This document shows, piece after piece, positions 1 to 7,675 of a stretch of 64,000 nucleotides of DNA. The notes below the pieces were generated by a model. That model was not told where the DNA came from. It made no database searches and was given only the letters and a program-made list of their open reading frames with translations. Each line of letters opens with the position of its first letter. The first letter of the stretch is position 1. Source of the stretch: Streptosporangium sandarakinum. GTDB taxonomy: Bacteria; Actinomycetota; Actinomycetes; Streptosporangiales; Streptosporangiaceae. The translations under genes were made by a program, and so were the position numbers. Location: positions 2,852,001 through 2,916,000 of the forward strand of contig NZ_JACCCO010000001.1 of NCBI RefSeq assembly GCF_013409935.1, in the 5' to 3' direction.

Positions 1-2
1 AC

Positions 3-809
3 GTCCGTCAGGCCGCGGCCGCGATCGAGGACCTCGGTTATGGCGCCCTGTGGATTCCCGAGACCACGGGACGTGAAGCCATCGCGCAGACTGCGATCCT
101 GCTGGCGAGCACCCGGCGGATCACCGTGGCCTCCGGTATGACCGACATCTACGCACGAGACGCGGTCACGGCCGCCGCCGCACAGCGCACCCTGGAGGAG
201 GCCTTTCCCGAACGGTTCCTACTCGGCCTGTGGGACAGCCATCCGAGCCTGGCCGAGGACGTCCGCGGCCACCGCTTCGGCCCTCCCCTGGCAACCATGC
301 GCTCCTACCTCGACGCGCTCGACACCGCCCCGTTCGGGCCGCCCGCCACGACGGCCTCACCCCACCGCGTCCTGGCCGCACTGGATCCCGGCATGCTCGC
401 CCTGGCCGCCGAACGCGCCTGGGGCGCGACCGTACTGGGCATGCCCGTCGAATACACCCGCGCAGCCCGCGAGATCCTCGGAGACGACCGCCTTCTGGCC
501 GTCACCCAGCTCTGCGTGCTCGGCCACGACCGCGCGCACACCGCCGGACCGGCCCGCGCCACGGCCGCGGCCGCCCTGCCCAACCGCCGCGAGTTGCTGC
601 GCGGACTCGGACACCCGTCCCCGGAGGCACTGAGCGACCGGCTCGTCGAGGCGATCGTGGCCCACGGCCGCGCCGAGGACGTCGCCCACCGCGTCCGGCA
701 GCACCTCGACGCCGGAGCCGACCACGTCAGCCTCCACGTTCTGGCCGCCGAATCCCACGCTCCTCCCGCTCAGTGGTGGGAGGAGATCGCTGCGCACCTC
801 CTCGCTTGA
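3..809 (+). CDS. Luciferase-like (LLM class) oxidoreductase, 5' end outside window
   Basis: The frame is already open at the first codon of the window and ends at a TGA, leaving about 268 residues. The visible N-terminal part holds a GYGALWIPE segment followed by ATRRITVASG-like sequence (here STRRITVASGM), which is how a beta-strand/loop of the luciferase-like TIM barrel reads in actinobacterial F420- or flavin-dependent LLM oxidoreductases. The C-terminal part (RLVEAIVAHGRAEDVAHRVRQ and a GADHV turn) fits the end of the same barrel. The true start and the cofactor-binding first strand are missing, so substrate and cofactor (F420 or FMN) cannot be decided. Family call fairly sure; function of this copy unknown. 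Confidence 0.8.
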   Translation, partial: VRQAAAAIEDLGYGALWIPETTGREAIAQTAILLASTRRITVASGMTDIYARDAVTAAAAQRTLEEAFPERFLLGLWDSHPSLAEDVRGHRFGPPLATMRSYLDALDTAPFGPPATTASPHRVLAALDPGMLALAAERAWGATVLGMPVEYTRAAREILGDDRLLAVTQLCVLGHDRAHTAGPARATAAAALPNRRELLRGLGHPSPEALSDRLVEAIVAHGRAEDVAHRVRQHLDAGADHVSLHVLAAESHAPPAQWWEEIAAHLLA

Positions 810-944
810 TCCGGCACCGCCGACCCGCGGTGAACGAACCCCCCGTGGAACCGGCCTGCCGCCCGCCCTCGGCGGGACTCGGCCGGGGCGGCGGGGTACG
901 GCCTGCGCTCCGGGAAGCGGGTTGCGTGCCGTCCCCCTTTTGAC

Positions 945-972
945 GCTATCGTGGTGATATCACTCCGATAGC
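945..972. promoter_or_regulatory. 28-bp dyad upstream of the SPFH/RHH operon
   Basis: A 28-bp near-perfect palindrome (outer arms GCTATCG/CGATAGC, inner core GTGATATCAC; 12 of 14 positions pair) ends 12 nt before the ATG of the SPFH gene and sits just ahead of its ribosome-binding site AAGGGGAG. It looks like an operator. The adjacent ribbon-helix-helix protein is an obvious candidate ligand, but that link is inference. Confidence 0.6.
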
Positions 973-984
973 AAAGGGGAGCAC

Positions 985-1836
985 ATGGAGCGACGCGCCT
1001 TCCACCTCAACGGGTTCGCCGTCCTGGCCGGGCTCGTGCTGCTCGGCGCCGTCCTGGCCGCGGTGGGCCTGGCGGCCGGGCCGGACGTCCTGGTCGCCGC
1101 CGCGATCGCCTGGGGCGTCATCGCGCTCGTCGTGGCCAGCGGTTTCACCGTGGTCAACCCGAACGACGGGATGGTGGTCCAGTTCCTCGGCCGCTACATC
1201 GGATCCCTGCGCGACGCCGGTTTCCAGTGGACCGCGCCGTTCACCAGCAGGCGGCGGATCACGCTGCGGGTGCGCAACTTCGAGACCACCAAGCTCAAGG
1301 TCAACGACGCCGACGGCAACCCGGTGGAGATCGCCGCCGTCGTCGTCTACCGGGTGACCGACACCGCCAAGGCCGCCTTCTCCGTGGACGACTACGAGCA
1401 GTACGTGGCGATCCAGTCGGAGGCCGCCGTCCGGCACCTGGCCACCAGCCACCCATACGACTCCCACGACGACAGCCGCACCAGCCTGCGTGACGGCACC
1501 GAGGTGGCCGCCGAGCTGACCACCGAGCTGAGTGAGCGCACCCACCTCGCCGGGGTGGAGGTGCTGGAGGCGCGCATCACCCACCTCGCCTACGCGCCGG
1601 AGATCGCCCAGGCCATGCTGGTCCGCCAGCAGGCCGCGCAGGTGGTCGCGGCGCGCACGCAGATCGTCGCCGGCGCGGTAGGAATGGTCCAGCTCGCGTT
1701 GAACCGGCTGGCCGAGGAGGATGTGGTGGAGCTCGACGAGGAGCGCAGGGCGCAGATGGTGTCCAACCTGCTGGTGGTCCTGTGCGGTGACCGCGCGACC
1801 CAGCCGGTGGTGAACACCGGCAGCCTGTATGGCTGA
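985..1836 (+). CDS. SPFH/band-7 domain membrane protein
   Basis: 283 residues. Two hydrophobic segments at about residues 11-31 and 34-55 anchor the protein in the membrane. They are followed directly by the SPFH (stomatin/prohibitin) domain, seen in [14 protein letters not shown] and in the strand-rich region that follows ([11 protein letters not shown], then [14 protein letters not shown] and the [14 protein letters not shown] segment). Members organise membrane microdomains. The start is supported by AAGGGGAGCAC just upstream. The stop overlaps the next small gene by 8 nt, so the two are translationally coupled; this SPFH plus RHH-like pair recurs in actinobacteria. No protease partner (NfeD) is next to it. 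Family certain, physiological role unknown. Confidence 0.9.
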   Translation: MERRAFHLNGFAVLAGLVLLGAVLAAVGLAAGPDVLVAAAIAWGVIALVVASGFTVVNPNDGMVVQFLGRYIGSLRDAGFQWTAPFTSRRRITLRVRNFETTKLKVNDADGNPVEIAAVVVYRVTDTAKAAFSVDDYEQYVAIQSEAAVRHLATSHPYDSHDDSRTSLRDGTEVAAELTTELSERTHLAGVEVLEARITHLAYAPEIAQAMLVRQQAAQVVAARTQIVAGAVGMVQLALNRLAEEDVVELDEERRAQMVSNLLVVLCGDRATQPVVNTGSLYG

Positions 1837-2047
1837 GCGCAAACGGATCCTGCTCAGGCTCGACCCGGCCGTCTACGAGGCGATCGCCAAGTGGGCGGCC
1901 GACGACCTGCGCAGCGTCAACGCCCAGCTGGAGTACGCCCTGCGCCTGGCCCTGCGCGGGGTGGGCCGCGACGTCAGGCGGGCGGGCCGTGAGGGCCCCG
2001 GCCGAAGCGAACAGAACGAGCGGGACGATTCGGACGAACGCCAGTAA
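1829..2047 (+). CDS. Arc/MetJ-type ribbon-helix-helix protein
   Basis: 72 residues. The first ~45 form a textbook ribbon-helix-helix: strand KRILLRLD (residues 5-12), helix [13 protein letters not shown] (14-26), turn, then helix [15 protein letters not shown] (29-43). The tail (44-72) is Arg/Glu/Asp rich and likely disordered. It begins inside the end of the SPFH gene, so it is co-translated with it. RHH dimers bind short palindromes through the strand, so autoregulation through the dyad at 945-972 is plausible. It could instead be a toxin-antitoxin-like antitoxin, but no toxin gene is adjacent. Confidence 0.8.
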   Translation: MAERKRILLRLDPAVYEAIAKWAADDLRSVNAQLEYALRLALRGVGRDVRRAGREGPGRSEQNERDDSDERQ

Positions 2048-2136
2048 CCCCGGATGACACGGACGGTACCCAACAAGTCACCTGATTGAGACGTGGAACA
2101 CTTCCGTCGGCGTGCCGTCCGTACCAGACTCGGGGC

Positions 2137-3543
2137 ATGCCGTGGGTGGGGAAGTCCGCAGGTGAGATCGCGGAGGCCGTTCGACGTGGCAAGACCGGCG
2201 CTCCGGAGGTGGTCGAGGAGCACCTCCGGCTGATCGCCGAGCGCGACGGGCGCATCGGCGCGTTCCGCAAGGTGCGGGCCGAGCGGGCCATGGCCGAGGC
2301 GCGCGCCGTACAGGAGCGGCCCGACCTGGCCGAGCTGCCGCTGGCCGGGGTGCCGGTGGCGGTCAAGGACAACATCCCGGTCCGCGGCGAGGCGACGCGC
2401 AACGGGTCGGCGGCCTCCTCCAGCGAGGCCGCCGCCGCCGACCACCCGGTGGTCGCCCGGCTCAGGGCGGCGGGCGCGGTGGTCGTCGGCATCACCAACG
2501 TCCCGGAGCTGTGCCTGGTCGGGTTCTCCGACAGCACGTACGGCGTGGCACGCAACCCCTGGGACCCGCGGCGCACGCCGGGCGGCTCGTCGGGCGGCGC
2601 CGCCGCCGCGGTGGCCGCCGGGATGGTCCCGCTGGCCCACGGCAACGACGGCCTCGGCTCGTTGCGCATCCCCGCCGCCTGCTGCGGGCTCGTGACGATC
2701 AAACCCGGCACGGGCGTGGTCCCGCCGCCCGGACGCGACTGGCACGGGATGTCGGAGAACGGCCCGCTGGCCACGACCGTGGGCGACCTCGCGCTGGGCC
2801 TGGCGGTGATGGCCGGTGACATGTCCCTCGCGACTCCCGGCGACGGCGAGTACCTGGAGGCCGGCAGCGCCATCGACGACTACCCGGGCGGGCTGACCCC
2901 CTCGGAGCCGGTGCGGCTGCGGATCGCCACGGCGCCGGTGCCGCTGCCGCCGGGGTTCTCGGTGGACCCGGAGCTGCAGCGGGCCGTGGTCGAGGCGGGC
3001 CACACGCTCGCCGCCGTCGGGCACACCGTGGTGGAGCACGAGCCGAAGGTGCCGAGCTGGGTGGGGGCGGCCGCGATCATCGGCTGGTTCGCGTGCGCCC
3101 GTGAGGACGCCGAGGGGCTGGACCCGCGCCGGCTGGAGCGCCGCACCCGGGCGCTGGCCAAGGCCGGCCGGCTGCTCGCCCGGTTCGGGCTGGACGGCTC
3201 GGCGGGCCGGGACCGCTGGCGCGCCCACGGCGCCGACCAGTGGTTCGGCAACGCCGACGTGCTGATCACCCCGACGCTCGCCGCCGTCCCGCCGCCCGCC
3301 GACCGCTGGGGCGACCGCGGGCTGCTGGCCAACGTGCGGGCCAACGTCACGTACGCCCCGGTCACCGCGGCCTGGAACATGGCCGGCTGGCCCGCCATGA
3401 ACGTCCCGTACGGCTGGCACTCCACGGGCATGCCCATCGGGGTTCAGCTCGTCGCGCCCCCGGGAGGCGAACCGCAGCTGCTGGCCCTGGCCGCCCAGCT
3501 GGAGACCGCCCACCCCTGGCTGCGCCACGCGCCGATGGACTGA
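2137..3543 (+). CDS. Amidase (amidase-signature family)
   Basis: 468 residues from the ATG at 2137; an upstream TTG at 2086 is open but precedes the family's usual N-terminus. The amidase-signature Ser-cisSer-Lys triad is visible: Lys77 in VAVKDN, cis-Ser151 in GGSSGG and nucleophile Ser175 in GLGSLRIPA, with spacing (74 and 24 residues) like known members. Such enzymes hydrolyse carboxamides; the substrate here is not predictable. A closing motif NMAGWPAMNVPYG with GMPIGVQLV near the C-terminus is also typical. The gene stands alone and converges on an aldehyde dehydrogenase operon, the two being separated by a strong terminator. Confidence 0.9.
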   Translation: MPWVGKSAGEIAEAVRRGKTGAPEVVEEHLRLIAERDGRIGAFRKVRAERAMAEARAVQERPDLAELPLAGVPVAVKDNIPVRGEATRNGSAASSSEAAAADHPVVARLRAAGAVVVGITNVPELCLVGFSDSTYGVARNPWDPRRTPGGSSGGAAAAVAAGMVPLAHGNDGLGSLRIPAACCGLVTIKPGTGVVPPPGRDWHGMSENGPLATTVGDLALGLAVMAGDMSLATPGDGEYLEAGSAIDDYPGGLTPSEPVRLRIATAPVPLPPGFSVDPELQRAVVEAGHTLAAVGHTVVEHEPKVPSWVGAAAIIGWFACAREDAEGLDPRRLERRTRALAKAGRLLARFGLDGSAGRDRWRAHGADQWFGNADVLITPTLAAVPPPADRWGDRGLLANVRANVTYAPVTAAWNMAGWPAMNVPYGWHSTGMPIGVQLVAPPGGEPQLLALAAQLETAHPWLRHAPMD

Positions 3544-3552
3544 CCCGCCCGC

Positions 3553-3580
3553 CCGGCCCCGGGGCGGACCCCGGGGCCGG
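3553..3580. terminator. Bidirectional hairpin terminator
   Basis: Perfect 12-bp GC-only stem (CCGGCCCCGGGG / CCCCGGGGCCGG) with a CGGA loop, located 10 nt after the amidase stop and 12 nt beyond the stop of the convergent aldehyde dehydrogenase gene. No T-run, as usual in actinomycetes. Confidence 0.8.
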
Positions 3581-3591
3581 TGTGCGGCCCG

Positions 3592-4482
3592 TCAGATACC
3601 GGTGGGGTGCCAGACGGTCTTGGTCTCCAGGAAAGCCGTCAGGCGCCGGGTGCCCGGGTCGGCCGCCCAGTCGGCCGCCCAGTCGGCCGCCCGATCGGCG
3701 GGCGCGGGACGCAGGACCCGCTTGAGGTTCTCGGCCGCCGCCTCCTCGCACGCGACCGCGAGACCGGGGTCGGAGACGCCGGCGAGGTCGAGGGCGTTGA
3801 CGTCCATGTGCCCGGCCAGCCAGGGCGCGATCTCCTTCACCGAGCCGGTGAGGATGTTGACCACGCCGCCCGGCAGGTCGGAGGTGGCGAGCACCTCGGC
3901 CAGGGTGACGGCCGGCAGCGGGGCCCGCTCACTGGCCACGACCACGCAGGTGTTGCCGGTGACGATCACCGGGGCGACCACCGAGACGAGGCCCAGCAGC
4001 GGGTCGTCGGGGGCGACGACCGCCACCACGCCGGTCGGCTCCGGCGAGGAGATGTTGAGGTACGGCCCGGCGACCGGGTTGGCCGCCCCCGCGACCGCGG
4101 CGATCTTGTCGGACCAGCCGGCGTACCAGACGAGCCGGTCCACGGCCGCGTCCACGACGTCCCCCGGGCTCTTGGTCCCGGCGTCGGCCAGCTCGGCGGC
4201 GAACTGCGCCCGGCGGCCCTCCAGCATCTCGGCGATCCGGTAGAGGATCTGCCCGCGGTTGTACGGCGTCGCCCCGGACCAGCCGCCGAACGCCTTGCGC
4301 GCGGCGGCCACCGCGTCGCGGGCGTCCTTGCGGGAAGCCCTGGAGGCGTTGGCCAGGAACTCGCCCTTGGAGGAGGTCACCGCGTAGGACCTTCCGCTCT
4401 CCGAACGCGGGAACGCCCCGCCGATGTACAGCTTGTACGTCTTGCGCACGGCCAGCCGTGCGGGCGACTCGGTCCTACTCAT
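3592..4482 (-). CDS. Aldehyde-dehydrogenase-like protein lacking the catalytic domain
   Basis: 296 residues with the N-terminal NAD-binding half of the aldehyde dehydrogenase fold: KLYIGGAFPRSESGRSY, the AAARKAFGGWSG helix, GVVAVVAPDDPLLG in place of the usual PWN-containing segment, and LPGGVVNILTG. The catalytic Asn position reads Asp (APDDP) and the C-terminal domain with the active-site Cys is absent. The protein ends shortly after EEAAAENLKRV. A 12-bp tandem repeat near the 3' end (3658-3700) codes for a WAAD-repeat. Third gene of the deoC operon. A similar short ALDH homologue beside deoC is known in other actinomycetes, so it is more likely a conserved non-catalytic partner than a fresh truncation. 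Confidence 0.8.
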   Translation of the reverse strand: MSRTESPARLAVRKTYKLYIGGAFPRSESGRSYAVTSSKGEFLANASRASRKDARDAVAAARKAFGGWSGATPYNRGQILYRIAEMLEGRRAQFAAELADAGTKSPGDVVDAAVDRLVWYAGWSDKIAAVAGAANPVAGPYLNISSPEPTGVVAVVAPDDPLLGLVSVVAPVIVTGNTCVVVASERAPLPAVTLAEVLATSDLPGGVVNILTGSVKEIAPWLAGHMDVNALDLAGVSDPGLAVACEEAAAENLKRVLRPAPADRAADWAADWAADPGTRRLTAFLETKTVWHPTGI

Positions 4483-4664
4483 CTCCGCGCCCTCTCCGCG
4501 AGCTCTCCTGCTGTGCCAGCCTGGCCGGCACGAAGATCTGGCCGCACCGGCTCACCCCGCACCGGTGGGCGAACCAGCCGCGCAGCCCCGGACGGCCGAC
4601 GCGGGCGAATCCGTGACCCCGCGTCGCCTGGTCGCGACGGACCCGGCGCCGTGTTCGATCGTTG

Positions 4665-6092
4665 TCACACATCGAGGTACGCCTCCAGTCCGTGCCTGCC
4701 GCCCTCCCGGCCGTAGCCGGACTCCTTGTAGCCGCCGAACGGGGAGGTCGGGTCGAACCGGTTGAAGGTGTTGGCCCACACGACGCCCGCGCGGAGCCGG
4801 TCGGCCATCCACAGGATGCGCGAGCCCTTCTCCGTCCACACGCCCGCCGACAGGCCGTAGGGGGTGTTGTTGGCCTTCTCCACCGCCTCGGCCGGGGTAC
4901 GGAAGGTCAGCACGGACAGCACCGGGCCGAACACCTCCTCCCGGGCGATGCGGTGCGACTGCGCGACACCGGTGAAGATCGTCGGCGGGAACCAGAAGCC
5001 CCGCTCGGGCAGCGCGCACGCCGGGGACCAGCGCTCGGCGCCCTCCAGCTCCCCGTGGTCGGACAGCTCCCGGATCTTCGCGAGCTGGGCGGCGGAGTTG
5101 ATCGCGCCGATGTCGGTGTTCTTGTCCAGCGGGTCGCCCAGGCGCAGCGTGGACAGGCGCCGCTTGAGCGCCTCCAGCAGTTCCTCGGCGATCGACTCCT
5201 GGACCAGCAGCCGGGAGCCCGCACAGCAGACGTGCCCCTGGTTGAAGAAGATGCCGTTGACGATGCCCTCGACCGCCTGGTCGAGCGCGGCGTCGTCGAA
5301 GACGATGTTCGCGGCCTTGCCGCCGAGCTCCAGGGTGACCTTCTTGTGCGTCCCGGCGACGGACCGGGCGATCAGCCGGCCGACCTCGGTGGAGCCGGTG
5401 AAGGCGACCTTGTCGACGTCCGGGTGGTTGACCAGCGCCGCGCCGGTCTCGCCCGCGCCGGTCACGATGTTGACCACGCCCGGCGGCAGGTCGGCCTGCC
5501 GGCAGATCTCGGCGAACAGCAGCGCGGTCAGCGGGGTGGTCTCGGCCGGCTTCAGCACGACCGTGTTGCCGCAGGCCAGCGCCGGGGCGATCTTCCACGC
5601 CAGCATCAGCAGCGGGAAGTTCCACGGGATGACCTGGCCGGCCACGCCCAGCGGCCGGGGGCTGGGACCGTACCCGGCGTAGGGGAGCTTGTCGGCCCAG
5701 CCGGCGTAGTAGAAGAAGTGCGCCGCGACCAGGGGGAGGTCCACGTCGCGCGACTCGCGGATCGGCTTGCCGTTGTCCAGCGACTCCAGCACGGCCAGCT
5801 CGCGGGAGCGCTCCTGGATGATGCGGGCGATCCGGAAGAGGTACTTGGCCCGCTCGGAGCCGGGCATCGCCGACCAGGTGCCGAACGCCTCGCGCGCGGC
5901 CCGGACGGCCCGGTCCACGTCGTCGGCGGACGCGGACGCCACCTCGGACAGGACCTCCTCGGAGGCGGGGTTGACCGTCTTGAACGACGTGCCGGTGCCG
6001 TCGGTGAACTCGCCGCCGATGAACAGCCCGTAGGACGGCTTGATGTCGACGACGTCGCGGGACTCGGGGGCCGGTGCGTATTCGAACATCAC
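4665..6092 (-). CDS. NAD(P)-dependent aldehyde dehydrogenase
   Basis: 475 residues, full length for the family. Visible active-site parts: Asn158 in IPWNFP, Glu255 in LELGGK, nucleophile Cys289 in NQGHVCCAGSR, and the GSTEVGR nucleotide-binding turn at about 233-239. The start is a GTG directly followed by ATG, one base after the deoC stop, so it is coupled to deoC. In this context the likely substrate is acetaldehyde released by deoxyribose-phosphate aldolase, giving acetate or acetyl derivatives; that assignment is inference from the operon. The next gene (short ALDH homologue) lies 182 nt downstream. Confidence 0.9.
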   Translation of the reverse strand: MMFEYAPAPESRDVVDIKPSYGLFIGGEFTDGTGTSFKTVNPASEEVLSEVASASADDVDRAVRAAREAFGTWSAMPGSERAKYLFRIARIIQERSRELAVLESLDNGKPIRESRDVDLPLVAAHFFYYAGWADKLPYAGYGPSPRPLGVAGQVIPWNFPLLMLAWKIAPALACGNTVVLKPAETTPLTALLFAEICRQADLPPGVVNIVTGAGETGAALVNHPDVDKVAFTGSTEVGRLIARSVAGTHKKVTLELGGKAANIVFDDAALDQAVEGIVNGIFFNQGHVCCAGSRLLVQESIAEELLEALKRRLSTLRLGDPLDKNTDIGAINSAAQLAKIRELSDHGELEGAERWSPACALPERGFWFPPTIFTGVAQSHRIAREEVFGPVLSVLTFRTPAEAVEKANNTPYGLSAGVWTEKGSRILWMADRLRAGVVWANTFNRFDPTSPFGGYKESGYGREGGRHGLEAYLDV

Positions 6093-6093
6093 G

Positions 6094-7032
6094 TCAGTCC
6101 AGGGTGAAGTAGTCGGGGCCCGCGTACCGGCCGGTGGCCATCTTCTGGCGCTGCATCAGCAGGTCGTTGAGCACGGAGGAGGCGCCGAGGCGGAACAGGT
6201 CGGGGGCGAGCCAGCGGTCGCCCGCGACCTCGTTGACCAGGACGAGCATCTTGATCGCGTCCTTGGTGGTCCGGATGCCGCCCGCGGGCTTGACGCCGAC
6301 GGCGCGGCCGGTGGCGGCCAGGAAGTCGCGGACCGCCTCCAGCATGACCATCGTCACCGGGAAGGTCGCGGCCGGCTGCACCTTGCCGGTGGAGGTCTTG
6401 ATGAAGTCGCCGCCGGCCAGCATGGCCAGCCAGGACGCCCGCCGTACGTTGTCGTAGGTCGCGAGCTCGCCGGTCTCCAGGATCACCTTCAGGTGCGCCT
6501 CGCCACAGGCCTCCTTGATCGCGGTGATCTCCTCGAAGACCTTGACGTAGTCGCCGGAGAGGAACGCGCCGCGGTCGATCACCATGTCGATCTCGTCGGC
6601 GCCCGCCTCGACGGCCAGCCGGGTGTCGGCCACCTTGACGTCGAGGGAGGAACGCCCGCTGGGGAACGCCGTGGCGACGCTGGCCACCTTCACGCCCGAC
6701 CCGGCGAGCGCGCCGACGGCCTGCGCCACCAGGTCGGGGTAGACGCACACCGCGGCCACCTTGGGGACGGCGGGGTCGGCCGGGTCGGGGTGGACCGCCT
6801 TGGCGCACATCGCGCGGACCTTGCCCGGCGTGTCGGCGCCTTCGAGGGTGGTCAGGTCCACCATGCGGATGGCCAGGTCGATGGCCTCCGCCTTGGCCGT
6901 CGTCTTGATGGAGCGGGTGCCGAGCATCGCGGCCCGCTGGTCGGCGCCGACACGGTCGACGCCGGGCAGGCCGTGGAGGAAGGTTCGCAACGCGACGTTG
7001 GACGAGGCCACGTCGGCGAACGAGGTAGTCAC
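6094..7032 (-). CDS. deoC: Deoxyribose-phosphate aldolase
   Basis: About 312 residues from the GTG at 7032, chosen because GAGGTG precedes it by a good distance and because the open frame upstream (to 7251) is Arg/Pro-rich non-coding-like sequence. The Schiff-base Lys is visible in DFIKTSTGK, together with the family segments DEIDMVID, KVILETGEL and VGVKPAGGIR. The enzyme cleaves 2-deoxyribose-5-phosphate to glyceraldehyde-3-phosphate and acetaldehyde in deoxynucleoside catabolism. It heads a three-gene minus-strand operon with two aldehyde dehydrogenase genes; direct repeats lie upstream at 7243-7275. Confidence 0.95.
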   Translation of the reverse strand: MTTSFADVASSNVALRTFLHGLPGVDRVGADQRAAMLGTRSIKTTAKAEAIDLAIRMVDLTTLEGADTPGKVRAMCAKAVHPDPADPAVPKVAAVCVYPDLVAQAVGALAGSGVKVASVATAFPSGRSSLDVKVADTRLAVEAGADEIDMVIDRGAFLSGDYVKVFEEITAIKEACGEAHLKVILETGELATYDNVRRASWLAMLAGGDFIKTSTGKVQPAATFPVTMVMLEAVRDFLAATGRAVGVKPAGGIRTTKDAIKMLVLVNEVAGDRWLAPDLFRLGASSVLNDLLMQRQKMATGRYAGPDYFTLD

Positions 7033-7242
7033 AGTTGACACCTCTACAGCATGCCGACTGGCGTGATTAGTTCCAAACCGGACACCGCCCAGGTCCGGGT
7101 CCGGGTTTCGGCAATGTTCGCCGAGGACGGCGGGGGCGCCTCCGCGCCCGGGACGGGAACGGGCCGAAACGGGCCGGAACGAGGGTGCGACGAGGGCGGA
7201 ACGGGGTCGCCCGGCCACGGACCCCGGACGACCTAGGTACCC

Positions 7243-7275
7243 CCTAGGCATGCCCGGACCGGCCTAGGCATGCCC
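7243..7275. repeat. Direct repeat CCTAGGCATGCCC x2 upstream of deoC
   Basis: Two identical 13-mers (7243-7255 and 7263-7275) with start-to-start spacing of 20 bp, so on the same face of the helix, plus a partial third CCTAGGTAC at 7232. They lie between the divergent deoC and the small gene at 7393. They look like regulator sites; no binding protein can be named. Confidence 0.5.
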
Positions 7276-7392
7276 ACGGCGCGGAAAGCCCCCGGAGATA
7301 AGGCATCCGCCCGATGTGGGGGTGGGGGCCTTAGGCCGAATCTTGAGAGTGCAAGGAAAAAGCACCTCTCGAAACGCCAGGAGGCGTCAGTC

Positions 7393-7554
7393 ATGAACTC
7401 CGACCTTCACTACCAGCTCATGAACGACCGCACCGCGGAGCTCCAGCGGAAGGCCGGCGAGCACCGCCTCGCCCGCGAGGCGAAGGCCGCCTCGGAGAAC
7501 CGGTCCGGCGGCGAGCGCCGCCGGAGCCTCTTCAGCCGGCTCCTCCCCGCATGA
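7393..7554 (+). CDS. Small charged protein, unknown function (53 aa)
   Basis: 53 residues, rich in Arg, Glu and Lys, largely helical by inspection: AELQRKAGEHRLAREAKAAS then a basic SGGERRRSLFSRLLP end. A clear ribosome-binding site CAGGAGG lies 9 nt before the ATG, and codon third positions are G/C biased, which support a real gene. It stands between deoC (divergent) and a LuxR-type regulator (same strand, 122 nt downstream). No domain is recognised; similar tiny basic proteins are common in actinobacteria. Confidence 0.7.
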   Translation: MNSDLHYQLMNDRTAELQRKAGEHRLAREAKAASENRSGGERRRSLFSRLLPA

Positions 7555-7675
7555 CCACGCCCCGAGAGCCCGGCCGTCCTCCTCAGCCCGGCCGGGCTCC
7601 GCAGCCTCCCTGAGCCGTACGGCAGGCCCGCCCGCCGTACGGCAAATGGGGAGATAACTACCCATAAGGCGTGAC

